Part shown: one piece after another, positions 10,065 to 20,384 of the stretch
Position numbering within the stretch: position 1 is the first letter of the stretch
Layout of the letters: every line of letters begins with the position of its first letter
Assembly (NCBI GenBank): GCA_036897095.1
Contig: JAYMSP010001534.1
Coordinates: 1 to 31,146, forward strand
Direction: 5' to 3'
DNA: 31,146 nt
Origin: Plantago elongata
Taxonomy: Eukaryota > Streptophyta > Magnoliopsida > Lamiales > Plantaginaceae
Notes under the pieces: generated by a model
Told to the model about the DNA's origin: nothing
The model's input: the letters and a program-made list of their open reading frames with translations, nothing else
The model's database searches: none
Program-made: the position numbers and the translations under genes

Positions 10065-10635
10065 ATGGAAAAGATGAGTGCACTCTATTTTATCTTGGCA
10101 ATCAATTGTATTTTGAGTATTTCATCATATGCTTCGCCAATCACTCCCAACCGAAAAGTAAGTTTTACGTTATTTTTCTAGTATCCGATATTTTACTCAT
10201 CAAATGTTCACATATATAATTATATTGATAGATGGACACACAAAATTGCCAAACACTCGATTTAACATCACAGAACACAGCATGGTGTGTGGCACAAGAT
10301 AGCGCACCCGATGACAAGTTACAAGCTTTTCTCGATTATGCTTGTTCAACAGCCGGAGGAATAGATTGTGGGCCGATCCTGCCCGGTGGATCATGTTTCG
10401 AGCCCAATACATTGAAAGGCCATGGCTCATTTGCTTTGTCATCTATTTACGTAAGAAATGGCAACTGCAATGAAATCGGTATCGTCGTCGATAAAGATCC
10501 ATGTAATAATATATCTCTATTTCTTTTTCATTTGGTTGATTAACCATTTAGTTATAATCCTATGTAATGAATTAATGAAATCTTTTTTGTTTTTACGCAG
10601 CTTATGGTGGTTGCGTCTACCCTTCCCACAATTGA
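10065..10635 (+). CDS. X8-domain (CBM43) secreted protein, copy 3
   Basis: Predicted exons are 10065-10157, 10274-10502 and 10601-10635, giving about 118 residues. It has a signal peptide (MEKMSALYFILAINC...), then an X8 domain with six cysteines and the usual GGCVYPSHN end. This is the only copy in which the earlier intron 1 acceptor (AG at 10230-10231, exon from 10232) also leaves an open frame, adding MDTQNCQTLDLTSQ in front of NTAWCVA. The ancestral protein may therefore have been about 14 residues longer, with the other copies now depending on the downstream acceptor. Substitutions include SFALSS for SYALSS and RNGNC for KNGDC. The family role is beta-1,3-glucan binding in the wall; the tissue is not shown by the sequence. 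Confidence 0.82.
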
Positions 10636-11524
10636 GGCGTGCACTGAGGGATCTATAAAAATGGAGCCTTTTTGTTTAGAGGACTAAATGAATAAATGAC
10701 ATGCTTTATATAATAATTTATTGTATGTTACATATTTGTAATATGAGTTTATCTCTGGTTTCTCTTTACCAAAAGTTTCGAAGAATTTATAAATCCTCTT
10801 AATATAATGTCAAATTTTGTTATTCGCCTATTGAACATGTACACTAGTAATAACATGTGGCGATGCCACTGGGTAGTTTGCTTAAAATATAAGATTTCAG
10901 GTCAAACTTTAAAGTAAAAGGAAACACTGAAAGTTATATAAAAAGTCTTAGTTTTGGTATAAAGACAAAATCATATATATAACATAGTTATTGTATATTC
11001 AAAAAGACACTCAAAAAATGGTAAATTACAATAATCGTAAACATAATACTAAGTATATCCTACATCAATCCGGAGACATATGAATCGTGTGTTGCTCATG
11101 CATTCCATGTACAAACCAAGTCAGTTTATCTTCATATAATATGTAATGACCCGGACCAATAATCGGTCAAGTCCCAACCTTTTGGGCGTACATTGTTACT
11201 CATGCATGTGCAGCTTTCCGAGTGATATGCCGGCCCTATTGTACCAACGCATGTCTTTTCTTGCGCACTTTTCGCTCACTCGTGCGTGAAGACTTTCCAG
11301 TTGGTCACCCATCCTAAGATTTCTCCAAAGCGTGCGCATGCTTAATTTGGAGTTCTCTTAGGTGGATTTCTAAAATTAAAGAAGGTACACCTTGTTAAAT
11401 TATATAGTGTTCTCAATCCATTTAAGCTCTTTGGACTTGACTTGAAATTCTGGGATGTTACATAATATGTAAATATTTAAATATACATTGATTCCAAGTC
11501 AGAGTACATTATTAAATTAAAGCA

Positions 11525-12370
11525 CATGATCACACATCTCAAAGATTTCTAAAAGTCTACATGTAAACAACATTGATCGTTCTATTGGTGGGCTTCCCAT
11601 CTTCATCTAAATCAAATACCTTGAGCCATTTTCGGTTCGTGACTCTTGAAAATGCAACATATTATTTATCGTGGATGAACTCATGTCTCGGTAGATATAG
11701 GTCAACATGATTTAACGGCTGGCCTTCACTCTTACTGATTGTCATGCCATAACAAATAGATATCGGGAATCATCTTCGCTGGAATCTGATAGGAAACTTG
11801 GCAAGATCAGATATTGTGAGACCATTCGTGCAATCAATACCTTCTGGCCTGCATTATTCTCATGCATCTTCTTAGCTTGTATAATGTGATTTTCGAATTT
11901 AGTAACAATTAGCCTCGTGCTATTACACAACTCATCCGCTTGATCAATATTATTGAGGAGCATATTTGAACAACCTTCCTTCACTCGATTGACATGGTTT
12001 GGTATTCTTCATGTCTTAATTGTGTTATGGAACTCGATTGAGTAGAAATCCTCTCTATTTACTATGTCATCTTCGTCAGGACATATGCATATAAGCTCAA
12101 GAACTTGGTGGCATCCCCAAGCATTAGGGACATGATATGATGTTAGTAATTGATTTCATGTACGACCTCATTAGTCAGATCTAGAATGACCTTGTATTCA
12201 AAGTACGACATGGGTCTAGAGTAGAAGGATATGTGGACTTCACAATAACATCTAATGGATTAGATGCATTACGAATGAGCATATCATCAGGCAATTTGAA
12301 TTCCACCTCACCATCATTCAATTCGTATCGCCTACCTTCAACAACCAGTCCGCGAACTTCTTTATCTCAC
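11525..12370 (-). pseudogene. Helitron helicase C-terminal remnant, unit 3
   Basis: Only the C-terminal part survives. The frame at 11742-11984 reads KEGCSNMLLNNIDQADELCN ... TRLIVTKFENHIIQAKKMHE, matching the family block 'GCPIMLLRNIDQ..GLCNGTRLIV'. Below it come traces of the final 'MTINKS' block, and above it traces of the 'LAPTNE' region. Several frameshifts are present. The N-terminal half was removed together with the deletion at the retroelement insertion. Confidence 0.75.
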
Positions 12371-12551
12371 GAACATAAGATCGCATTCACTTAGAAAAAG
12401 ATAGATATAATAACTACTATTGATATAATATTAGTATGCAAATAAAAGTATACATGAAGACGCATATTTTTTTGTGAGATTTAGCACATGACAATGGCTC
12501 CATATGTGTCTATATGATATGAGAGAATGATGCATAATGTCTTTCTTTATC

Positions 12552-12968
12552 TTGCTGATACGGGAATATGTCCAATCCGTTATTTGGATGTCTCGTGAAA
12601 GGATCATAAGATGTCACAGTATTACAAGGACAGGGTCTCGAGGATCCGAGCTAAAGGCTATCCGAGGTCTAGACATGCCAAAACATGCACGGATACTGTG
12701 ACAAGGATATCCGGACCAAAGCGCTATATCCGAAAGGAGGCAGGTCCGGACCACAATCACGTATGAGCCCTCATCAAAACCTGAAAGAGAACAAGTGTGG
12801 CAGATCGTAGCACGTCAGTAGAGGAGGACATAATCAATTTCGGACGCCTCAGCCCGGAACATTACCTTCGGATGTCTTCTCAGGCAAGAGGACAACAATG
12901 TCCTCAAAGATCCTACAAAATGACTAATCTAGCCTTGTGGCCCAAAATCTATATAGGTTATGACAATC
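12552..12968. mobile_element. GC-richer retroelement fragment in unit 3
   Basis: This segment of about 417 bp lies between the Helitron break (12551) and the TGTTGG end of the inverted LTR (12969). It is markedly richer in G+C than its surroundings and repeats motifs such as TCCGGACC and ATCCGA. It looks like part of an LTR of another retrotransposon family, but no complete LTR, primer site or coding domain can be shown. Parts of an open frame at 12797-13078 run into the LTR and are not a gene. Confidence 0.45.
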
Positions 12969-14043
12969 TGTTGGTCCAGATACTGGCAAAGGAAAAGACT
13001 AGAGGAGGGGGGGGGGTGAATAGTCTTTTAACTTTCGTCGATAAACAGTCTTTCTCAGAAACATTGAGGGGGTTCTGATACTTAGATTCATAGAGCGGAA
13101 GACTTTAAGCGATAGATAAACGTTAATGTGTTTTGCAGTAATAATGTGTGTGTGTGTGTGTGTGTGTGTGAGATGATGGAATGTAAATACAGTAAGTAAA
13201 TAACACAACAATTTATAGTGGTATCTAGAGGTGGCGTAATCCTCCAACTAGTCCACTTCGGCCTTTCTGAGACCTGGAATTCACTAGAACATATAATTGA
13301 GTTATCCTTACAATGTTTGATATTCTAAGATCCCTACAAACAAATGGTTCACAACCAATTGTTTGTTCCCCCTGAGTTGTTCCCTAGCTTTTAAAGCCAA
13401 GTACTTCATGTACTCAAGATAACCTTGGAGCTTTTCCTTGATTTCCCAAACCAAATACTTCATGTACTCCAAGCCTTGATGGTGTTGGTTATATGATTGT
13501 GGTCAGGCTACTCTTTAAAAAAACTTTTCAGCTATTTATCCAGAGAGTTGGAGAAGAAATCACACTTAATATACTTGTTCAGTATATGGTAGGATTCTCC
13601 TTTCTGACCCAAGTGTTGATATATGTTCTGGAGAATAGACTTTATAAAGGGTATATGAGTTTTCAACTCTTTCACAGATAAACAAGCTCTTGTTAAGGTT
13701 CAGAACACTTAGAACTACTAGTAATTCTTCGAGTTGTATGGTCGCAATTGTAAGCTTGGAGACTTATAGTATGAATGCTTGAGAGAATACTTGCTTGATA
13801 TGAAAGTATGAGCGTAGTTCGTGTGTGTATTTCTCAGCTTCTAAGTGTTGATATTTATAGATGAATTTAGTCGTTCGAATAGTATCTGATAGAGCTTCTC
13901 AGAATTCAGTCCGTTGATATCTCGAAATAAGTACTCAGAAGTCACTATCTCATTTTTCGGAGAGGGCTTACTGGAATGACTTTTCAGTCGGTCTAATTAA
14001 TACACTGTACTATTTCTTGTCCTGTAGTCTCAAGGGACACATG
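12969..14043 (-). mobile_element. Inverted, truncated Sirevirus-like LTR
   Basis: The reverse complement matches the LTR at 19035-20384 from its CCAACA end back to the 'CATGTGTCC' region, so about the first 370 bp of the LTR are missing at the 14043 side. The shared order includes the CACCTCTAGATACCAC block, the paired GAGTACATGAAGTACTTGG motifs and the AAACTCATATACCC region. It contains a (TG)13 microsatellite (13145-13170) and a run of ten G (13007-13016) not present in the other LTR. No second LTR or internal region is attached, so this is a fragment. Confidence 0.82.
13145..13170. repeat. (TG)13 microsatellite
   Basis: A perfect dinucleotide run lies inside the inverted LTR. The other LTR copy has only a short ACACACA there, so the run expanded after the copies separated. 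Confidence 0.95.
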
Positions 14044-14374
14044 TGCTAATCACGTTTCTTGGTCAGAACATTACCTTATATGCCTTAATTTTGTTTTTAT
14101 TAATTATGAAAACGGTATTTACAAAGTAATGTTAATTTTCTATTTTTCTATAAAGTACATGTAGAATAAGATTGTGACAATCAAAATATTAATTTTGGTC
14201 AAAGTTGGTTAAAATAGTTTCTCTTTAAAGGGAGTTAATATTATTATCTCAAATACTAGTGAAGATTGTCTTTTTAAAATATTTTCTCAAAAGTATCTAA
14301 TCTTTTTCATCTCCAAAATACATATTCAGAAATTGTACTTTAATAATTATTTACCTTTTAACCCTAACCAAAAC

Positions 14375-14382
14375 TATTTAAA
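14375..14382 (+). promoter_or_regulatory. Putative TATA-like box of X8 copy 4
   Basis: TATTTAAA lies 82 bp upstream of the ATG at 14457, as in copies 1 and 2. Confidence 0.4.
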
Positions 14383-14456
14383 CTAAGAAGATTTGTCCCA
14401 AAACATATCAAACAAAACTAAAAGAATCTCAGGAGCTAAGCAACGATTGTTGTATT

Positions 14457-15022
14457 ATGGCAAAGATGAGTGCACTTTATTTTATCCTGACAATCAATTA
14501 TATTTTGAGTATTTTATCATATGCTTCGCCAATCACTCCCAACCGAAAAGTAAGTTTACTCTTATTTTTCTAGAATCAGATATTATACACATTAAATGTT
14601 CACATATACAATTATATTGATACAAAAGTATTAAACACTCGATTTAAGTGTATCACAGAACACAGCATGGTGTGTGGCACAAGATAGCGCACCCGATGAC
14701 AAGTTACAAGCTTTTCTCGATTACGCTTGTTCATCAGCCGGAGGAATAGATTGTGGGCCGATCCTGCCCGGTGGAGCATGTTTCGAGCCCAACACACTGA
14801 AAGGCCACGGATCATATGCTTTGTCATCTATTTACGTAAAAAATGGTGACTGCAATGAAATCGGTACCGTCATCGATAAAGATCCATGTAATAATCTATC
14901 TGTATTTCCTTTTCATTTGGTTGATTAATTATTTAATTATAATTTTACTTAATGAATTAATGAAATCCCTTCTTTGTTTTTGTGCAGCATATGGTGGCTG
15001 CGTATACCCTTCTCACAATTAA
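14457..15022 (+). CDS. X8-domain (CBM43) secreted protein, copy 4
   Basis: Predicted exons are 14457-14549, 14659-14887 and 14988-15022, giving about 118 residues. Signal peptide MAKMSALYFILTINYILS, then the X8 domain with all six cysteines (GGACFEPNT here instead of GGSCFEPNT) and the GGCVYPSHN end, but with TAA rather than TGA as stop. A small deletion has removed the earlier acceptor (GATAG|ATGGAC becomes GATACA), and an in-frame TAA lies downstream of it, so only the CACAG acceptor gives a protein. The retained cysteines, aromatic residues and frame argue for a working gene or a very recent loss. The function is inferred from the family, as for the other copies. Confidence 0.8.
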
Positions 15023-15228
15023 GGTGCACACTGAGGCGATCTATAAAAATGGATCCTTTTCGTTTTGAGGCACTAATGAATAAATGTTATGTTATATATA
15101 ATAATTTATTGTCTATTGCAGACTTATACCATGAGGTTTTCCCCGTGTTTCTTTATCAAAAGTTTTGAAGAATTTACAATTTCTTTTGATCTACATGTTA
15201 AATTTCGTTATTCGTCTACTTAAACACA

Positions 15229-16559
15229 TATTAATTTCGACATATTTAAAAAACGATCACTCTAATCGAAATGTGATTAAATGCAATTCAGCGTAATCCA
15301 AAATTCCATACAAGGAATTTTGCAACTAGAATAAACAAACACTCTTACACATCAACATCTACCGATCCAACTTAATCTTTCTCAATCAACAATCATAATC
15401 ATCATATGATATAAATTAAGAGCATACCAGCATTGTTATTAACAATGCAGATATTAATCTCTAATTTTATAATACTCTTAAAACAACATTAACTTCATAC
15501 ACATAAGTCCTAAAACTAATATGAATCGTATTTTCAATTTAATTTTATAACACTAATTTATCGGTTAACTTCAAAATATAACTTCTAGTGATGAATTACG
15601 AAGATACAAGTGTCGTTAATAAGTTAATGAGGGAGTCTTAGGAGAGACCACCATTAGAGAGAGACATAATGGACTTACTTTCATTAATTATACAACAACT
15701 CCAAACAAAAAACAAGCTCCAATCCAGATTTCATTCATTAATTTTACAAAACCCTAGCTAATAGAAAATTCCCCTCTCTAGAATTTCACCTCCTTCCCCT
15801 TTGTAGCTTTGATTCGCCGGAAACCTCCTCAAAGTCGCCGAAAATCGCTTGACCACTCCATCTCGACGTGGTTTCTATGTCAGCGAGCTCGAAGATCTCC
15901 ATCTCGAAATTGTTTCTCATGTTATTGAGCTCAAAAACGGCTAGATCTAACCGAAAATAACATCACAAATGTACGAAAAGCTAGATCTCTACCTAGTTTT
16001 TTGCGAAACCGGTGATTATTTTGATGGTTTTCATCTCACAATCTCATTTTCGCTTGAATCTCTACTGATTTATGTGAAATTATCATGTTATATGATGATG
16101 TCTGTATATGCAGATCTGGTGTTTTCATCAATTTTCTGTTCAAATTCGAAAAATAGATTTGAAACACTGATAAAATCTTCTTGAAGATTTTTATAATGAA
16201 TTAGGTTAAGTCGGTTTTGTTCTAGGCTATATTCATGATGCTAACTTAAACAGAGTACGATTATAGCTACTGTTCATTTAACAAATATGCTAAAATCAGT
16301 ACTTTATTGCACAAGATTAATGTAGTTACTTATGTCTTTGATGTTTTTGTTGATATATTTAATGTTTTGATGATATGCATACATCAAAACCCAAAACCCT
16401 AATGTTGATAATCGTGACATTATTATCCTATATTATGTATGTATTGTTCTAATTCATTCTTTCAATATTTCTGAAAATGTCTGAAATGAATCTAGAAGTG
16501 CATTAAAATTCGAAAGACACTAACTAATGGTATTATTGTCCAAATTATATGTTTAATAT
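15229..16559. other. Intergenic, no gene supported
   Basis: AT-rich sequence. At about 15650-15960 there is a pyrimidine-rich, leader-like stretch (CTCTCTAGAATTTCACCTCC, then CGCCGGAAACC and CGCCGAAAATCG) that resembles the 5' region of a plant gene or of a DNA transposon, but no coding frame with recognisable homology follows. The short open frame at 15969-16184 is not recognised. Confidence 0.5.
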
Positions 16560-17335
16560 TTTTAATCATAACTACAATGTTCAGTATTATGTTTATAATG
16601 TTCTCAATTATGTGTGTGATTTTTCTGCTTGTTCAACTACAATCTCATTAATGGAAAGAGTATGATGCAATTTTCAATGTAATGTATGAAATGTTCTCAT
16701 TGATGTGTGTAAGGTTTATGCTAATGCATATAATTTTCTTTACACAGATAAATGTGGAGATGAAGTTGACACTAGTCTTGTTGAGAGTCTTGGATGGATA
16801 ACCAAACACTTAGATAAATTGCATACTATGTATAAGAAATCTCTAGTCAGTTTGAAAATTAATCTCAAACAAGTCTATGTAATAGAAAAAATGACGTCAT
16901 TATCCAAATAATGTTCTTACGTATATATGTAATGTTCTCGATCATGAATGTAAATGTTTGTCAAGTATATATTACGATTTTGACAATATGTGTACGTAAT
17001 GTTCTCATTTATATGATTGATGTTCGAGGGTATGATGTTCTTAACTATAATTGGTACCGTTTACAACAACTATTCATATGTATTAGTAATGTTCACATAT
17101 ATTTGGGTAACATTATCATCTATTTGAGTAATGTTTTTATATATTTATTGAAAATGACGGTTCATTTTTTATTTGATCTGAAATAGATCTACTCAATAAC
17201 CCGAGAATTATATAATCCGATCTAGCATCCCGTGAAATGGATTGGAAGTGTGATAAATTCACCTATTCTAGTAATGTTTTTGCCTATTCGAGTAATGTAT
17301 TGTGCTATTTGAGTAATGTTCTCGCCTATTTGAGA
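16560..17335. repeat. Degenerate minisatellite, AATGTTCTC core
   Basis: Variants of a unit of about 21-30 bp built around GAGTAATGTTCTC plus TATTTG/TATGTG recur from about 16560. They become regular at 17262-17331, where four adjacent copies have the form CCTATTYGAGTAATGTTYTY. Two sub-arrays close with the same GARAATGACGG (about 17150 and 17325). Weak open frames in this stretch (16705-16911, 16911-17186) are products of the repeat. Confidence 0.6.
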
Positions 17336-17355
17336 ATGACGGTGTTATAAATATC

Positions 17356-18439
17356 TGTTAGTATTTTTGATAAATCATCATATGACAAATCTTTAGTACA
17401 GAAGTGTGACTAGTACTCTTAGTTCACTTGAACATTGTAAAAGAGGAAATCACTTAGTATGTTAGTCTAGTTAAACTTGTATTATAATTATTAGGTCTCT
17501 GAATGTAATTTTATATTTTGATAAGGCCATGAAGAAGGATCCTAATAATTAATTTTAATCAAAGATTTGAAGACTAAAGATTGCACAAGTTTGATGAAGA
17601 CATAAGGGTTAGTCTCCTCAGAAAGACTATGTTCAGAAAGCATATTGTATAGTGCAAGTGCTAGATTACATGTCTCTGAATATATGACATCATTGAGTCA
17701 AGGAGCATGTTAGTTTTCAGAAAGGCTCATGTGTCCGTTCAGACTACAGGACAAAGAAATAGTACAATGTATTAATTACACCAACTGAAAAGTCGATCAA
17801 GCTTAGTCCTCTCTGAAAAATTGAGAAAGGGGCTTCTAAGTACTTATTTCGAGAAATCAACGGATTGAATTTTGAGAAGGTCTAATGGATACTATTCAAA
17901 CGACTCTCAAATTTATCTATAAATATCACCAATTAGAAGCTGAAAAATACACAAACAAACTATGCTTATACTTTCATATCAATCAAGTATTCTCTCAAGC
18001 ATTCATACTACCATTCTCCAAGCTTACTGTTGCGACCATCAAGCTTGAAGAATCACTAGTAGTTCTAAGTGTCCTGAACCTATAACAATAGTTTGTTATT
18101 CGTGAAAGAGTTGAACTTCGGATACCCTTTTTTAAGCTCATTCTCCAGAACGGATACCAACACTTGGGTCAGAAAGGAGAAACCTACCATATACAGAACA
18201 AGTAGATTAAGTAGTGTAATCTCTTCAAGCTCTCTAAAATCATAGCTGAAAAGCTATAAGAGAAGCTTACCTGACAATCTTCATATAACCAACACCATCT
18301 AGGCGTGGAGTACAGGGAGTATTTGGTTTGGAAAATCAAGGAAAAGCTCCAAGGTTATCTTGAGTACAGGAAATACTTGGCTCGAGGAGCTGGGGAAAAA
18401 CTCAGGGGGAACATTTGGTTGGAAACTATTTGTTTGTAC
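17356..18439 (+). repeat. 5' LTR, 3'-truncated
   Basis: It aligns from TGTTAGTATTTTTGAT with the complete LTR at 19035 and stays similar until about 18439, where it jumps into internal-region DNA. The last ~270 bp of the LTR, the primer-binding site and all gag-pol are missing at this junction. Confidence 0.82.
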
Positions 18440-19034
18440 CTATGGGTCAAGAACTTCATCAAGTCAAATGAAGACTTTGTTGAGAAACACAAAGATAATC
18501 TTGACAAACCTTATAGAAAAATTTGTGAACTAGCCAGAAAGACAGAACTCTCTGTCAGAAGGTTACTTTATGAATATGTTGAAGACTGCAGGAGGGTTGA
18601 CACCCATTGATCCAGATGAGATGTTGAAGAACTTAAGGTTTCTGAACCTAAGTTAATTTTGAAGACTTGAAGACTAGTTTGTTAGGATGTTCACTTGGAG
18701 CTTGGATTCTCATGTTGTCCTATTTTACTTAGTAATTTTGTAATTTTGTTGATTGTATTTCATTGTAATACATCTTGTAAAAGTTATCTTATGCTCTGTA
18801 ATAGTTCTTTGTGAAGATCATACTCTCAGAAACCATTTGTTATAAGAAGATAATTTGTCAGCAAAGATCACTCCTTGTAATTTTGTTGATGTTTACTTTC
18901 TGCACTTAATTTATATGATTAAATATCATTTGAAATGATTAAGTGTTGGATTGATTTCACTTCCATGTTTGTAATAGGACTTTAAGATAGTCACGGTTGA
19001 CTGATCAAAAAGGGGGAAATTCATTAGGAATATC
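18440..19034 (+). other. Remnant internal region with polypurine tract
   Basis: The first ~170 bp hold a lysine/glutamate-rich coding remnant (reading NFIKSNEDFVEKH and, later, ELARKTELSVRRLL) that closes at a stop by 18610. I do not recognise it securely; a late gag/pol or third-ORF remnant of the element is possible. The rest is T-rich untranslated sequence leading to the polypurine tract at about 19008-19019. Confidence 0.55.
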
Positions 19035-20384
19035 TGTTAGTATTTTTGATCAATCACCATATGACTTATCTTTAGTACATAAATGTGACTAATACTCTTA
19101 GTTCACTTGAACATTGTAAAAGAGGAAATGACTTAGTATGTTAGTCTAGTTAAACTTGTATTAGGATTATTAGGTCTCTGAATGTAATTTTATATTTTGA
19201 GAAGGCCATGAAGAATGATCGTAGCAATGGATTTTAATATAAAATTTGAAGATTGAAGATTGCACAAGTTTGATGAAGATATAAGGGTTAGTCTCCTCAA
19301 TAGACTATGTTCAGAAATCATATTGTATAGGGCAAATGGCACATTACCTGTCTCTAAAACATGACATCATTGAGTCAAGGAGCATGCTAGATTTCAGAAA
19401 GGGCTCATGTGTCCGTTGAGATTACAAGACAAAGAAATAGTACAATGTATTAGTTACAAAAGTCGATCAAGCTTAGTCCTCTGTGAGAAATTGAGAAAGG
19501 GAATTCTGAGTACTTATTTCGAGATATCAAATGATTGAATTTTGAGAATGTCTAACAGATACTAATCAAACGACTCTCAAATTCATCTATAAATATCTAG
19601 AAGTTGATAAATACACACACGAACTATGCTTATACTTTCATATCAAGCAAGTATTCTCTTAAGCATTCATACTACCATTCTCCAAGCTTATTGTTGTGAC
19701 CATCAAGCTCGAAGAATCACTAGTAGTTCTAAGTGTCCTGAACCTATCACAAGAGTTTGTTATTCATGAAAGAGTTGAACTTTTAGATACCCTTTTTGAA
19801 GCTCATTATCCAGAACGAATACCAACACTTGAGTCAAAAATGAGAAATCTACCATATACTGAACAAGTATATTAAATAGTGTAATCTCTTCAAGCTCTCT
19901 GAAATCATAGCTGAAAAGTTATATGAGAAGCTTACCAGATAATCACCATATAACCAACACCATCTAGTCGTGGAGTACATGAAGTACTTGGTTTGGGAAA
20001 TCAAGGAAAAAGTCCAAGTTATCTTGAGTACAGGAAGTACTTGGCTCGAGGAGCTAGGGAAAAACTCAGGGTACATTTCGTTGGGAACCATTTAATTGTA
20101 GGGATCTTAGAATATGACTTATTGTAAGGAGAACTCAATCGTTTGTTCTAGTGAATTCCAGGTCTCAAAAAGGCTGAAGTTGACTAGTTGGAGGATTACG
20201 CCACCTCTAGATACCACTATAAACTGTTGTGTTATCTACTTTATTATACTTACATTCTAGCATAACACACACATTATTAATGCAAAGCACATTTACGTTT
20301 ATCTATTGCCTAAAGTCTTCCAATGTCTGTAAAGACTATTCAGCCCCTCCCTAATCTTTTCCTTTACCGTTATCTGAACCAACA
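19035..20384 (+). repeat. 3' LTR, complete (about 1.35 kb)
   Basis: It starts TGTTAGTATT after the polypurine tract and ends GAACCAACA. It contains two copies of a GAGTACAtGAAGTACTTGG-like motif about 45 bp apart. It lies about 360 bp upstream of the ATG of the haem-domain gene and in the same orientation, so its promoter could influence that gene. Confidence 0.82.

Larger units (their letters stand above)
10844..14109 (-). mobile_element. Defective Helitron 3, interrupted by retroelement DNA
   Basis: The 3' CTAG is at 10847-10844, preceded (- strand) by a decayed hairpin in which only GTGG / CCAC remains paired. The Helitron body runs to 12551, is interrupted by retroelement DNA to 14043, and only the last ~65 bp next to the 5' end (14045-14109) remain beyond. 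Helicase pieces are present at 11525-12370. The more decayed hairpin and body suggest this copy is older or has been under different gene conversion. Confidence 0.75.
9693..14113 (+). repeat. Tandem unit 3 (X8 gene + interrupted Helitron)
   Basis: Same order as units 1 and 2. Similarity to unit 2 stops at 12551 and resumes at about 14045. The 1.49 kb between is unrelated retroelement DNA that replaced about 1.17 kb of Helitron (the equivalent of roughly 8450-9620). This unit is more diverged in its Helitron part than units 1 and 2 are from each other. Confidence 0.85.
14114..15228 (+). repeat. Tandem unit 4 (X8 gene only, no Helitron)
   Basis: It begins like the other units (GGTATTTACAAAG) and continues through the X8 gene to ...TAAACACATATTA. 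There similarity to the other units ends within one or two bases of the point where units 1-3 have the Helitron 3' terminus (ACA|CTAG). This looks like either an empty Helitron site or the edge of the duplicated block. Confidence 0.82.
17356..20384 (+). mobile_element. Internally deleted Sirevirus-like LTR element
   Basis: Two direct LTRs (17356-18439, truncated; 19035-20384, complete) flank about 595 bp of internal DNA that ends in a polypurine tract, AAAAAGGGGGAAA. LTR ends are TGTTAG ... CCAACA. The PPT type and LTR style fit the Sirevirus (SIRE/Maximus) branch of Copia; that placement is family knowledge, not proven by a protein domain. No primer-binding site, gag, protease, integrase or reverse transcriptase remains. 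I see no matching 5-bp target duplication (flanks ATATC and GACGA), which suggests recombination between elements rather than a single intact insertion. Confidence 0.8.

Noticed and set aside
12797-13078. 93-codon frame in the retroelement patch
   Set aside because: It runs across the junction of two repeat fragments and through a run of ten G; no domain.
16705-17186. Short + strand frames in the minisatellite
   Set aside because: Repetitive low-complexity translations without a domain.
18305-18610. 101-codon frame across the LTR/internal junction as a gene
   Set aside because: The first part is LTR DNA and only the second part is an internal-region coding remnant, so it is an accidental fusion.
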